From Flavobacterium pisciphilum (lineage in GTDB: Bacteria > Bacteroidota > Bacteroidia > Flavobacteriales > Flavobacteriaceae): a DNA stretch of 64,000 nt. This document shows, piece after piece, positions 36,094-47,152 of this stretch. Numbering within the stretch: position 1 is the first letter of the stretch; each line of letters starts with the position of its first letter. The notes below the pieces were generated by a model. It worked only from the letters and a program-made list of their open reading frames with translations, made no database searches and had not been told where the DNA came from. The translations under genes were made by a program, and so were the position numbers. Where the stretch lies: NCBI RefSeq assembly GCF_020905345.1, contig NZ_JAJJMO010000001.1:3534001-3598000 (forward strand), in the 5' to 3' direction.

Positions 36094-36838
36094 AGTGATA
36101 GCCGATTAAAGTTGACGTTGTATTCAAATATTTTTCGATATAAATTTTAGCATTACTACAAGCAGACTTCATTTCTAGGCCCAAAGCTAAATTGGCTGCA
36201 ATTGCAGATGATAGTACACAACCTGATCCATGTTTTGCATGACAGTTTGTTTTATTAGGTGAAAGCATAAAGACTTCATTCTGAGTATACAAATAATCGG
36301 TTCCAATTGCTTGAGAATTGTGGCCGCCTTTTAATAAAATTGCGGTTGGAATTTCTTTATTTAGATTGTCTTTTTCAAAAATGAAATCAGGAAATAGTTT
36401 TGTTATTTCATTATAATTTGGTGTAATCAAATCTATCTTGGATAGTATTTCCTGTAAATCTGATTTGTTTTCGATTGTTATAAAATTAAATTCAGTGGTA
36501 GATTTTAAAACAGTGTCCCAAACGATAAGAGTTGAAGGTGAAAGATTTTTTATGCTAATAATAATTTCTTTCAAATAACTTAATGAAGGAACAATTCCAA
36601 TTTTTACCGCCTTTATATTATAATTTTCAAAAAGTGTTTTTATAGATTCTAGTACAAAATCAAGAGCCGTCCATTCTATTTTAAAGAATTCTTTTTCTGT
36701 CTGAATAGTGTTTCCAGTATTGATAGCAAGTCCATAAACTCGATGTTGTTCGAAAGTTTTACAATCTGCTAAAATCCCAGCAGAACCCGAAGGATCTAAA
36801 CCAGCTATTGTAAGGACGAAAGGGCGATTCTCTGACAT
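36086..36838 (-). CDS. thiD: Hydroxymethylpyrimidine/phosphomethylpyrimidine kinase
   Basis: 250 residues, ribokinase fold. Phosphorylates HMP and HMP-phosphate. Visible: IAGLDPSGSAGILADCKTFE (12-31), TPNYNEITKLF and HGSGCVLSSAIAANLALG, with the anion hole and catalytic Cys/Asp region. Overlaps both neighbours (8 nt with thiE, 34 nt with the tenI-like gene). Confidence 0.96.
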   Translation of the reverse strand: MSENRPFVLTIAGLDPSGSAGILADCKTFEQHRVYGLAINTGNTIQTEKEFFKIEWTALDFVLESIKTLFENYNIKAVKIGIVPSLSYLKEIIISIKNLSPSTLIVWDTVLKSTTEFNFITIENKSDLQEILSKIDLITPNYNEITKLFPDFIFEKDNLNKEIPTAILLKGGHNSQAIGTDYLYTQNEVFMLSPNKTNCHAKHGSGCVLSSAIAANLALGLEMKSACSNAKIYIEKYLNTTSTLIGYHYV

Positions 36839-37401
36839 GACTTAAAATTTTTAATTGGGTTTTCAACATTCCAGATGGCTCCTAATAGTGCTATATTATC
36901 AAAACCATTTGTAAGTGTTCTTGCTGTATTTTCAGAGCTTATTCCTCCCAAAGCAACTAGTTTTGTTTTGGTATTCGTTCTGGTTTTTATAGCTTCAAAT
37001 AAATTTTCTTTAGGGAAATAACCTTCTTTAGAGATACTTGGATAAACAGGACTCAAAAAAGCATATTCAAAATCGGGAGCTAATGCGTTAAAATCTGCAA
37101 TTGAATGTGTAGCTGTAGACAATTGAATATTTCTGTTTCTGTATTCTTTTAAATCGATTGTTTTCCTTTTCTCTTCGGTGAAATGAATTCTATTAATTTT
37201 AAATTTTTCTATTAATTCATGATGACTGTGCAATACCAATTGTGGTCGGAATTCAGGATTTACCTGAGCTACAAACGAAATCATTTCCTTAAGTGAGTAT
37301 TCTGGTTTTCGTATATGAAACAATTGTAATCCTTCCTCAAAAAGAGAATGGATTACATTGATTTCATTTGCTATAGCAGTTGGATTTGAAATTACGATCA
37401 T
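36805..37401 (-). CDS. TenI-like thiamine phosphate synthase homolog
   Basis: 198 residues from ATG 37401. An upstream ATG at 37479, one base past the thiC stop, would add 26 residues and is an alternative. The TPS/TenI fold is clear (LQLFHIRKPEYS, AFLSPVYPSISKEGY, LVALGGIS) but the DGVHLGQxD segment of ThiE is replaced by NRIHFTEEKR. This favours a TenI-like thiazole tautomerase or an accessory protein; the true ThiE is encoded separately. Confidence 0.8.
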   Translation of the reverse strand: MIVISNPTAIANEINVIHSLFEEGLQLFHIRKPEYSLKEMISFVAQVNPEFRPQLVLHSHHELIEKFKINRIHFTEEKRKTIDLKEYRNRNIQLSTATHSIADFNALAPDFEYAFLSPVYPSISKEGYFPKENLFEAIKTRTNTKTKLVALGGISSENTARTLTNGFDNIALLGAIWNVENPIKNFKSCQRIALSSLQ

Positions 37402-37480
37402 TTGAGGTGAAATATTTTTTGTAAAATCTAAAATGAAGAAGAACTTTTTAATCATTTTATATCCCACAAAATTTATCATA

Positions 37481-39379
<1,899 letters not shown>

Positions 39380-39446
39380 TTAGGATATTCTACGTTTACA
39401 GAAAGTATTTTATAAGAAAGATTATGGCATGAAATAGATAGCCTAA

Positions 39447-39653
39447 TTATCCTCCTTGTGTGGCTGAAATAATTAGAATTTCGTCGGTTTCGTTGATGAA
39501 GTGGGTATTCCAGTTTGGTTTTGGAATTATGGTGCTGTTTATAGCAATGGCAATTCCAGTCTGTTTGTTAGGAATTTCGAGATCGAGTAATGCTTGAACG
39601 CTAAGAGTTTCAGCATTAAATTGTTTGGTTTGTTGGTTGATTTTTAGTTCCAT
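39447..39653 (-). CDS. thiS: Sulfur carrier protein ThiS
   Basis: 68 residues, ubiquitin-like fold, ending in Gly-Gly (ISATQGG), the end that is adenylated by ThiF and thiocarboxylated. It carries sulfur for the thiazole ring made by ThiG. First gene of the operon, directly behind the TPP riboswitch. Confidence 0.95.
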   Translation of the reverse strand: MELKINQQTKQFNAETLSVQALLDLEIPNKQTGIAIAINSTIIPKPNWNTHFINETDEILIISATQGG

Positions 39654-39733
39654 TCCTTCAGAATTTAGTATATAGTTATACTTTAGGAATGGCTACAATT
39701 GCACATAAAAATGCACGCGGAAGTCATCTTACT

Positions 39734-39810
39734 TTTCCCTACGCTAGTATAAACTAGATCAGGTTCAGAGGGTAAAATCTCAGCCTACAATGTTGTAGGC
39801 ACCCCTAAAG
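39734..39810 (-). promoter_or_regulatory. TPP riboswitch (THI element) of the thi operon
   Basis: On the minus strand: AGGGGTGCC, GGCTGAGATTTTACCC, TGAACCTGATCTAGTT and GCGTAGGGA, all canonical blocks. It sits 80 nt before thiS, with a TACATTTG -7 element just upstream (39818-39825). It should repress the whole thiS-to-thiF operon when TPP is high. Confidence 0.96.
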
Positions 39811-39926
39811 TGTGAAGCAAATGTATGAAAAAAATGTTTGAGAACTAAAAAAGTTTCAATTTTCAGGTTTCGAATTTGTCAAAATAGACTGAAAAACTGT
39901 AGCTGAGAACTAAAAACTGAGACTGT

Positions 39927-40496
39927 TTACTTAGCTCGTGTCCAGCAATCTTCAACATGGTCGTTGATCATTCCTGTGGCCTGCATGTGTGCATAAATAA
40001 CAGTTGAGCCCACAAATTTAAAGCCTCTCTTTTTTAAATCTTTGCTGATTTCATCTGAAAGTGGAGTAGTGGCAGGAACATCTTTTAAGGTCTTTGGGTT
40101 GTTGTCAATAGGTTTTCCATCTGTAAATTTCCAGATATAATCAGAAAAACTTCCAAATTCTTCTTGTATTTTTATAAATGCTTGTGCATTGGTTACAGCC
40201 GAACGTATTTTTAGTTTGTTGCGGATTATCCCTGTATCTTCTAATAGCGATTCTATTTTCTCTTCGGAATATTGTGCTATTTTTTTATAGTCGAAAAGGT
40301 CAAAAGCAGTTCTGAAATTCTCTCTTTTGTTTAATATGGTTATCCAACTTAATCCTGCTTGAAAGGTTTCAAGAATTAAAAATTCAAACAAAGAAGCATC
40401 ATCATAAACAGGAACTCCCCATTCTTCATCATGGTATTTTTTGTACAAATCACTTGCTGAGCACCAGCCACATCTTATAGGTTCTTGTGTCGTCAT
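39927..40496 (-). CDS. tag: DNA-3-methyladenine glycosylase I
   Basis: 189 residues from ATG 40496, whose A overlaps the TAA of the upstream gene (TAATG). Removes 3-methyladenine from DNA. Signatures: RCGWCSASDLYKKYHDEEWG with zinc ligands Cys and His, LILETFQAGLSWITIL, and the C-terminal FVGSTVIYAHMQATGMINDH with the other ligands. The start at the internal ATG fits the family better than one six codons upstream. Confidence 0.95.
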   Translation of the reverse strand: MTTQEPIRCGWCSASDLYKKYHDEEWGVPVYDDASLFEFLILETFQAGLSWITILNKRENFRTAFDLFDYKKIAQYSEEKIESLLEDTGIIRNKLKIRSAVTNAQAFIKIQEEFGSFSDYIWKFTDGKPIDNNPKTLKDVPATTPLSDEISKDLKKRGFKFVGSTVIYAHMQATGMINDHVEDCWTRAK

Positions 40497-41143
40497 TATT
40501 TTCCAATTTTCCAATGGTAGCCTTTTACCGAAGGGATATAGGCAGAAGTTCCAATGATTATTAAGTCGTTATAGATTTTCTTATTGTGTTTTATTCCAAT
40601 GGCTTTTCCAGAGGTATGCATTTTGTTTGCTTCAAATCTGATCTTTATTCTAGCATCGGCAAATTTAGCATCCGAAATTTTTTCGATAAACCAAGTTGAA
40701 TTCCATTTAATGTCGATTTCATCTTCGGCAGTCTTGGTAATACTTTTTATTAGTCTAACCCCTTCTTTTGGGATATTATGATTTTCAATTAACTCTTTTT
40801 GTGTTAGCGTTTCACCTGTTTTGCAAGTTGATAGTAATTTTTTAAAATAGATAAAGCCTTTGAGATTTTCTGTTTCAAAGTTTTCTGTTTCTGTACTATT
40901 TTCTAAGTTAGTTGCTTCTTCTGTAATTGTTTTATTAGTTTTAATTTTATCTGATGTAATTACTGTTTTTGTAATTGAATCTTTAACAGTAGCTATGGTT
41001 TCTATTGCATTTTTTGAGATGTCTTTTATTTTTTCGGTAACACTCGATGTTGACTGTAATAATTGTTCTCTATCATTTTTATTACAGCTTGAGAGGGAGC
41101 ATATAATTAAAATCAATAAAAAAATGGGATTGTAATTTTTCAT
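40496..41143 (-). CDS. Lipoprotein of unknown function
   Basis: 215 residues with a clear lipobox ending SLSSC. A Thr/Ser/Glu/Lys-rich linker (about 25-90) is followed by a basic C-terminal domain with KWNSTWFIEKI and KGYHWKIGK. No recognised family. It is coupled to tag through a TAATG overlap, which is probably only transcriptional convenience. Confidence 0.7.
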   Translation of the reverse strand: MKNYNPIFLLILIICSLSSCNKNDREQLLQSTSSVTEKIKDISKNAIETIATVKDSITKTVITSDKIKTNKTITEEATNLENSTETENFETENLKGFIYFKKLLSTCKTGETLTQKELIENHNIPKEGVRLIKSITKTAEDEIDIKWNSTWFIEKISDAKFADARIKIRFEANKMHTSGKAIGIKHNKKIYNDLIIIGTSAYIPSVKGYHWKIGK

Positions 41144-41148
41144 GCAAT

Positions 41149-41820
41149 TTAATTGTCTTTTTTTTCTTTTGGATGATCTTCTTTCAAGTAATTTTTGATT
41201 AAATGATGTCCAAGATAAATTAATGGTGTCAACAAAACAGCGACAGTAAGTTTAAATGTATAGCCTGTTAGTCCAGATGAAATAAAAGTATCAAAATCTA
41301 TTTTTCCGGGCAACCAAAATGCAATTCCTAAAACAATAAAAGAATCGAACAATTGCGAGATTACAGTAGATCCAGTAGTTCTAAGCCAGATTTTCTTTTC
41401 ACCAGTTCGTTTTTTGAAAAACCAAAACATCCAAACATCTATTAGTTGTGATGCCATAAATGCAATAAGGCTACCTATAATAATCCACATACTTTGCCCA
41501 AATACAGCTTGAAATTGATTATCATTTACAGGACTAATCCCTTTTGCAGCGGGAACTACTATTGCCATGAACAATATGATAAAGGCATAAGCAATTAAAC
41601 AAGCAGTTATAAGTGAAAGTTTTTTAACGCCTTTTTCTCCAAAATACTCATTGATTAAGTCGGTTGTTAAAAAAACAATTGGCCAAGGCAAAATTCCAAT
41701 ACTCATTACAAACGGACCAATTTGAATTAGTTTCCCTCCAATTAACTCAGCTACAACGGCATTGGTAATAAAAATTCCGGCAAGGATTACAAAGACAATT
41801 TCTTTTTTGGTCTTAAACAT
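41149..41820 (-). CDS. Queuosine precursor transporter (QPTR/YhhQ family)
   Basis: 223 residues from ATG 41820 (an upstream ATG at 41841 adds seven). Six membrane helices. The family motif ANAVVAELIGGKL-like TNAVVAELIGGKLI and ILPWPIVFLTTDLINEYFGEKG, then QLIDVWMFWFFKKRT and GSTVISQLFDSFIVLGIAF, are diagnostic. Imports preQ0/preQ1 or queuine for tRNA modification. Confidence 0.92.
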   Translation of the reverse strand: MFKTKKEIVFVILAGIFITNAVVAELIGGKLIQIGPFVMSIGILPWPIVFLTTDLINEYFGEKGVKKLSLITACLIAYAFIILFMAIVVPAAKGISPVNDNQFQAVFGQSMWIIIGSLIAFMASQLIDVWMFWFFKKRTGEKKIWLRTTGSTVISQLFDSFIVLGIAFWLPGKIDFDTFISSGLTGYTFKLTVAVLLTPLIYLGHHLIKNYLKEDHPKEKKDN

Positions 41821-41932
41821 AAATAAAATTTTATTTTTCAAATTTAAGATATTATTCGGAGTATTTATTTTTATAAAAAATATAGTTGTGATGCTATTTT
41901 ACTTATGATTTTTCTCAGTTTGTTAAAATCGA

Positions 41933-41961
41933 TTGATAGTTGTATTTGATTGTTATATTTG
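41933..41961 (+). promoter_or_regulatory. Promoter of the M3 peptidase gene
   Basis: TTG (41933-41935), 18-nt spacer, TATATTTG (41954-41961), 24 nt before the start codon. Confidence 0.65.
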
Positions 41962-41985
41962 CTTTTAATATATTAAATAATGCAC

Positions 41986-44115
41986 ATGAAAAAAATTGTT
42001 ACAATTCTAATTATGGCTACTTCTTTAACTTCCGTTCAAGCACAAACAAATTCTACAAATCCATTATTACAAAAATGGACAGGTCCGTATGGTGGTGTGC
42101 CTGCTTTTACAGAATATAAAGTAGCTGATTTTAAGTCTGCTTTTGATGTTGCTATTAAGCAAAAAAATGAAGAGATTGAGGCTATTGCAAATAATTCTAA
42201 GCCTGCAACTTTTGACAATACTATTGCTCAATTGGAGCGTTCTGGAAAGACGTTGTCAAGAGTAATGACTGTTTATGGAATTTATTCTTCGAATATTAGT
42301 ACTCCAGAATTGATGTCAATAAAAAAGGATATTGAGCCATTGTTAGCCGCTCAATCTACACAGTTTTATCAAAACAGAAAATTGTTTGGTCGAATTGAAA
42401 AGCTTTATAATTCTCCAGATAAAAAGAAATTGACTAGTGAGCAACAAAGGCTTATTTGGGTTTACCATACAGAATTTAATAAGCAAGGTGCTAATTTAAG
42501 TGATGCAGATAAAGCTAAAGTTGGAGAAATAAACAAACAATTATCAACACTTTTTTCTCGATTTAGCCAAAATTTATTGGCTGAAGAAAATGACCAATAT
42601 GTTGCATTATCAACGGAGGCTGATTTTGATGGTTTGCCAGATGAAATAAAAAAAGCAGCTATAGCTCAAGCTAAAGAAAGAAAGCTTTCTGTAATGGGAT
42701 GTATTGCAAACACACGTTCATTTGTGGAGCCTTTCTTGACTTTTTCTACTAATAGAGGATTGAGAGAAAAGGTTTGGAGAATGTTTATTAATAGAGGAGA
42801 TAATGGTGATGAGCATGATAATAAATCGACTTTGGTTGAAATATTACAACTTCGCGCTGCAAAAGCAAAACTTTTAGGGTATCCTACTTTTGCACATTGG
42901 AATTTAACCAACAGAATGGCAAAAACTCCAGATAGAGCTATGGCTTTAATGGAGGCAGTTTGGGAGCCTGCGGTAGCACAGGTTCACAAAGATGTTGCCG
43001 ATATGCAAAAGATTGTTGTAGCAGAAGGAGGAAAGTTTGAAATAGAGCCTTGGGATTACCGTTATTATGCTGAAAAAGTTAGAAAAGCAAAATATGATTT
43101 AGACCAAAATGAGGTTAAAGAATATCTTCAACTTGAAAATCTACGTGAAGGGATGTTTTGGGTTGCGGGGGAATTATTTGATTTGAAATTTAAGCAAATA
43201 ACAGATGTTCCTGTTTATCATCCAGACGTAAGAGTTTGGGAGGTGTCTAATTCAAAATCGGGTAAAGTAGTAGGATTGTGGTATTTTGATCCTTATGCGC
43301 GTAAAGGAAAACGTTCTGGAGCTTGGATGAATGCTTATAGACAACAACAGAAACTTGATGGTAATGTGTTAACTATTGTTTCTAATAACAGCAATTTTAT
43401 TAAAGGAAATGATAATGAACCAGTTTTAATTTCGTGGACAGATGCAACTACTTTGTTTCATGAATTTGGACATGCGTTGCATGGTTTATGTTCGAATGTC
43501 ACTTACCCAACTCTTTCAGGTACTGCAGTGGCAAGAGATTATGTAGAGTTTCCATCTCAAATCTTAGAGCGTTGGTTAGAGACTCCAGAGGTGTTGAATA
43601 AATTTGCTTTAAACTATAAAACGGGAAAACCTATTCCTAAAGATTTAGTAGATCGTATTGCAAAAGCAGCAACGTTTAATGAAGGATTTTCTACTGTAGA
43701 AACAATTTCAAGCTCACTTATAGATATGAAATTGCACTTAGCGGGAGATACGCTTATCGATCCTACTGTTTTTGAGAAAGAAACATTGACTAAACTTAAA
43801 ATGCCTAAAGAAATTGTAATGCGTCATCGTATTCCTCAATTTGGACATATTTTTTCTAGTGATGGGTATGCGAGTGGGTATTATAGTTATTTATGGGCAG
43901 ACGTAATTAGTGCAGATGCGTATGAGGCGTTTACCGAAGCCAAAGGACCATACGATAAAGAGGTAGCAAAAAGATTGCATGATAAAATATTTAGTGTTGG
44001 TAACACAACAGATCAAGAGGAAGCTTACAAATCATTTAGAGGACACAATCCAGAGATTAATGCCTTAATGAAAGCGAGAGGTTTTGATGTTCCTGTTGCA
44101 AAACCAAAGAAGTAA
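41986..44115 (+). CDS. M3 family metallopeptidase (peptidyl-dipeptidase Dcp-like)
   Basis: 709 residues from ATG 41986 (another ATG two codons upstream). Signal peptide (about 1-20, ending SVQAQ), so the enzyme is exported, unlike cytosolic Dcp of Escherichia coli. Zinc motif HEFGH in TLFHEFGHALHGL, third ligand Glu in FNEGFSTVE, and the substrate-binding GYASGYYSYLWADV. Expected to cut dipeptides from the C-terminus of peptides in the periplasm. Confidence 0.93.
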   Translation: MKKIVTILIMATSLTSVQAQTNSTNPLLQKWTGPYGGVPAFTEYKVADFKSAFDVAIKQKNEEIEAIANNSKPATFDNTIAQLERSGKTLSRVMTVYGIYSSNISTPELMSIKKDIEPLLAAQSTQFYQNRKLFGRIEKLYNSPDKKKLTSEQQRLIWVYHTEFNKQGANLSDADKAKVGEINKQLSTLFSRFSQNLLAEENDQYVALSTEADFDGLPDEIKKAAIAQAKERKLSVMGCIANTRSFVEPFLTFSTNRGLREKVWRMFINRGDNGDEHDNKSTLVEILQLRAAKAKLLGYPTFAHWNLTNRMAKTPDRAMALMEAVWEPAVAQVHKDVADMQKIVVAEGGKFEIEPWDYRYYAEKVRKAKYDLDQNEVKEYLQLENLREGMFWVAGELFDLKFKQITDVPVYHPDVRVWEVSNSKSGKVVGLWYFDPYARKGKRSGAWMNAYRQQQKLDGNVLTIVSNNSNFIKGNDNEPVLISWTDATTLFHEFGHALHGLCSNVTYPTLSGTAVARDYVEFPSQILERWLETPEVLNKFALNYKTGKPIPKDLVDRIAKAATFNEGFSTVETISSSLIDMKLHLAGDTLIDPTVFEKETLTKLKMPKEIVMRHRIPQFGHIFSSDGYASGYYSYLWADVISADAYEAFTEAKGPYDKEVAKRLHDKIFSVGNTTDQEEAYKSFRGHNPEINALMKARGFDVPVAKPKK

Positions 44116-44149
44116 TTAGCATAAAAAAGAGAGACATTTGTTTCTAGTT

Positions 44150-44180
44150 AAAGTCGGAAGATATTCTTCCGACTTTTTTT
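44150..44180. terminator. Intrinsic terminator after the M3 peptidase gene
   Basis: A 12-bp stem AAAGTCGGAAGA / TCTTCCGACTTT with a TAT loop and seven T. Confidence 0.9.
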
Positions 44181-44236
44181 ATTCTATTAACCTGAGTTTA
44201 GGTTCGTGTTATTATTTACGTAGATATAAATAAAAC

Positions 44237-44265
44237 AAAAGCAGCCTTGTTATTGGCTGCTTTTT
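44237..44265. terminator. Second terminator between convergent genes
   Basis: A 10-bp stem AAAAGCAGCC / GGCTGCTTTT with runs of A and T on both sides, so it can act in both directions; mainly for the minus-strand gene ending at 44287. Confidence 0.8.
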
Positions 44266-44286
44266 AATATCTAGTACGTAACATTA

Positions 44287-44847
44287 TTAGTGTCCCCATG
44301 GTTTTTCAGGTACAGGGATTTCTTTACTGAAATCAAAACGAACTTGAAAATGATTCGGAGAATTGGCTTTTCTTAAATTATAAGTATATTCCTTTTCGTC
44401 TACTGTTACCCACCAAACATTAGCTGCGGCAGCAGGTATTAAATCAGTTGTTTCTTGATCGGCAGGGAAGAATTGAATTTGTGCTGCTCCTGTATTTGTT
44501 GTAGTTCCTCCGTATTGTGTGATTTTATCTTCTGATCCATCTTTTAAACGATGGTCATGTTTTAATTGAATTCCGTTTTTTGTTTTGGTAAATACCCAAG
44601 TTCTGGAATGGTCATCGCCTACATAAAAAGGAATTTTTATTTCTGAATCTGAGCAACTCATTACATACATCGATAATTTTTTATTGGCAAAATCTTTGGG
44701 TGCAGGTTCTGTACTCAGTTTGCCTGAGTAAGCTTTACCACAATGTGCTTGTAATTGTTTCCAAAAGTCATCTTGAGCATTCTTGTTTTGTGCAAAAACA
44801 GAACCCATTGTAAAAAGCAGAACGAGTAAAAAATAATTTATTCTCAT
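44287..44847 (-). CDS. Secreted hypothetical protein
   Basis: 186 residues from ATG 44847 (nine codons shorter than the longest frame, so that the signal peptide MRINYFLLVLLFTMGSVFAQ begins the protein). The mature part is beta-rich with two Cys (HCGKAY and MSCSDSE) that may form a disulfide, and ends PWGH. A conserved-looking protein with no function I can name. Confidence 0.7.
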   Translation of the reverse strand: MRINYFLLVLLFTMGSVFAQNKNAQDDFWKQLQAHCGKAYSGKLSTEPAPKDFANKKLSMYVMSCSDSEIKIPFYVGDDHSRTWVFTKTKNGIQLKHDHRLKDGSEDKITQYGGTTTNTGAAQIQFFPADQETTDLIPAAAANVWWVTVDEKEYTYNLRKANSPNHFQVRFDFSKEIPVPEKPWGH

Positions 44848-45043
44848 TATTTTATTTATAAATGTTATTTTCAAATATAGCCTTTTTATCTAAAGTAATC
44901 TTTTATGTAGTGATGGTTCTGCGTTTTTATCCGATAGGAGTCTGTTGTTTATGGATTAGATATGCTTTAAAACAAAAAAAATGATGAAGTTTTAAAGCCC
45001 CATCATTTTTAGTTCACAGATTTACTGCGGTATTGTTTAAACT

Positions 45044-45075
45044 AAAAAAGGTTGGAATTTCTTCCAACCTTTTTT
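45044..45075 (-). terminator. Intrinsic terminator of the rplM-rpsI-rpsB-tsf operon
   Basis: A 14-bp stem AAAAAAGGTTGGAA / TTCCAACCTTTTTT with a 4-nt loop, 22 nt downstream of tsf. Confidence 0.9.
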
Positions 45076-45096
45076 ATATATAATTTAAAATATAGA

Positions 45097-46059
45097 TTAT
45101 CCTAAAGCAACTCTTTTGAAACCTGTAATTTCAACGTTGAATCCTTTAACATAATCACCAACTTTTTTACTATCATCTTTGATAAAGTTTTGATCTAATA
45201 AAGCTTTCTCTTGATCTAAAGTAGTATTGTCAGAGATGAAACGTTGAACTTTTCCTGGAATAATTTTGTCCCAAATTTGTTCTGGTTTACCTTCAGCTTT
45301 TAATTCAGCTTTAGCATCTTCTTCAGCTTGTTTTAAAACTTCTTCAGTTAATTGAGAGAAAGAAATATATTTAGGAACATTTTTTAAAGTTTTTCCTAAA
45401 CGTTTTGCCTCTTCATTTTCTTTTTCGATTACAGCAATACGAGCAGCAAGTTCAGAAGCAACGAAAGCTGGATCAAAATCTTTGTAAGATAATGTATCAG
45501 CTCCCATAGAAGCAACTTGCATAGAGATGTCTTTAGTTAAAGTTTCAGCGTTAGGAATTGGAGCAGAAATTGCAGTTAAAGCAGCAATTTTGTTTACGTG
45601 AACGTAAGATCCAACGAAAGCACCTTCTAAAATTTCAAAACCACCGATTTCGATTTTTTCACCAATAACTCCAGTTTGCTCAATTAATTTTTCAGCAACA
45701 GTCATTCCGTTGAAATCTGAAGCTAAGAATTCTTCTTTAGAAGAGAAGTTGATCGCTTTTTCTACTAATTCTTTAGCCAAAGTTACGAAAGCCTCATTTT
45801 TACCTACGAAATCTGTTTCGCAGTTTAAAGTGATGATAACTCCTTTAGTTTTGTCAGCATTAATAAAAGAAACAGCAGCTCCTTCAGAAGACTCACGGTC
45901 AGAACGGTTAGCAGCAACTTTTTGTCCTTTTTCTCTAAGGTTTTGTATAGCTTTATCGAAATCTCCTTCAGCTTCAACTAAAGCTTTTTTACAGTCCATC
46001 ATTCCGGCACCTGTAACTTGTCTTAATTTATTTACGTCTGCAGCAGTAATTGTTGCCAT
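45097..46059 (-). CDS. tsf: Elongation factor Ts
   Basis: 320 residues; longer than the E. coli protein, as is usual in Bacteroidota. Recycles EF-Tu-GDP. The N-terminal UBA-like domain has TAADVNKLRQVTGAGMMDCKKAL and the core has the TDFV motif in NCETDFVGKNEAF, which contacts EF-Tu. Last gene of the ribosomal operon. Confidence 0.97.
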   Translation of the reverse strand: MATITAADVNKLRQVTGAGMMDCKKALVEAEGDFDKAIQNLREKGQKVAANRSDRESSEGAAVSFINADKTKGVIITLNCETDFVGKNEAFVTLAKELVEKAINFSSKEEFLASDFNGMTVAEKLIEQTGVIGEKIEIGGFEILEGAFVGSYVHVNKIAALTAISAPIPNAETLTKDISMQVASMGADTLSYKDFDPAFVASELAARIAVIEKENEEAKRLGKTLKNVPKYISFSQLTEEVLKQAEEDAKAELKAEGKPEQIWDKIIPGKVQRFISDNTTLDQEKALLDQNFIKDDSKKVGDYVKGFNVEITGFKRVALG

Positions 46060-46088
46060 ATTGTATATTTTTTATGAGTTAAAAGTAA

Positions 46089-46185
46089 AAATTCCAATCC
46101 TTAAATCTCAAATTCCAGTTTTATCAAATTATCAACGTAATGTTTCTAATTTTTTATGGGATTTGGAATTTAAAAATTGGAATTT
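46089..46185. repeat. Imperfect inverted repeat between tsf and rpsB
   Basis: Arms of 29 nt at 46089-46117 and 46157-46185 pair with a few mismatches (core AAATTCCAAT and ATTGGAATTT). It may stabilise or partly terminate the rpsB transcript, or be a dispersed intergenic repeat. Confidence 0.65.
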
Positions 46186-46195
46186 AAAAGTTTAT

Positions 46196-46978
46196 TTATT
46201 CTTTTGTTTCAGCAGGAGCCTCAACAGCTTCAGCAGCAGGAGCCGCTTCTTCTGTAGCAGGTAATAACGCTTCAGCCTCTTTGTCAGAACCTCTGTCAGA
46301 AAGACCTTCAACGATAGCAGCAGTAACTAAAGATAAAATTTTATCAATTGATTTAGAAGCATCATCATTTGATGGGATAACATACTCTACTTCTCTTGGA
46401 TCAGAGTTAGTATCCACCATTGCGAAAACTGGAATGTTTAATTTTTGTGCTTCTTTTATTGCGATATGTTCAGCTTTGATATCTACTACGAACAATGCTG
46501 CAGGTAGTCTAGACATGTCTGCGATTGAACCTAAGTTTTTCTCTAGTTTAGCACGAAGACGATCTACTTGTAAACGCTCTTTCTTAGAAAGTGTCATGAA
46601 AGTACCGTCTTTCTTCATTTTATCAATAGTAGCCATTTTTTTAACAGCTTTACGGATAGTTACGAAGTTAGTTAGCATTCCACCAGGCCATCTTTCAGTG
46701 ATGTAAGGCATGTTTGCAGCTTTTGCTTTATCAGCAACGATGTCTTTAGCTTGTTTTTTGGTAGCTACGAATAATATTTTTCTACCTGATGCAGCGATTT
46801 TTTTCAAAGCTTCATTAGCCTCTTCAATTTTTGCTGCAGTTTTATATAGATTGATAATGTGAATACCATTACGCTCCATATAAATGTAAGGAGCCATGTT
46901 TGGATCCCATTTTCTAGTCATGTGTCCAAAGTGAACACCTGCTTCTAGTAATTCTTTTACGTCTATTTTGTTTGCCAT
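46196..46978 (-). CDS. rpsB: 30S ribosomal protein S2
   Basis: 260 residues. LLEAGVHFGHMTRKWDPNMAPYI at the N-terminus and DTNSDPREVEYVIPSNDDA near the C-terminus are universal S2 motifs. The final ~30 residues are an Ala/Glu/Pro-rich tail (EEAAPAAEAVEAPAE). It is preceded by a 174-nt leader that may be structured. Confidence 0.98.
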   Translation of the reverse strand: MANKIDVKELLEAGVHFGHMTRKWDPNMAPYIYMERNGIHIINLYKTAAKIEEANEALKKIAASGRKILFVATKKQAKDIVADKAKAANMPYITERWPGGMLTNFVTIRKAVKKMATIDKMKKDGTFMTLSKKERLQVDRLRAKLEKNLGSIADMSRLPAALFVVDIKAEHIAIKEAQKLNIPVFAMVDTNSDPREVEYVIPSNDDASKSIDKILSLVTAAIVEGLSDRGSDKEAEALLPATEEAAPAAEAVEAPAETKE

Positions 46979-47152
46979 TTTTGTACTAGTTTACGTTCTG
47001 TTGATTAGCAATGCATAAATGGCGGTTTCCCAGGCTTTATACATTTAGATGCTAAACTATTTCCTACCTCGATAGGAGAGCAACAACAACTGTGTTTTTT
47101 AAATTCAATAATAATTGATATGCCTTGTTCGTAATGAACAAGACAGGTAATA
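46979..47152 (-). promoter_or_regulatory. Structured leader between rpsI and rpsB
   Basis: Several short hairpins can be drawn: CTTGTTC-GTAAT-GAACAAG, CCTA-TCGAGG-TAGG and TTTAG-CAT-CTAAA, followed by a CCTGGGAAACCGCC segment. The distance between two genes of one operon is unusually long. It may be an S2-responsive autoregulatory leader; this is inference. Confidence 0.4.

Noticed and set aside
45710..46264. 184-codon plus-strand frame opposite tsf and the tsf/rpsB gap
   Set aside because: A shadow of tsf, which is a certain gene; the frame crosses a non-coding inverted repeat.
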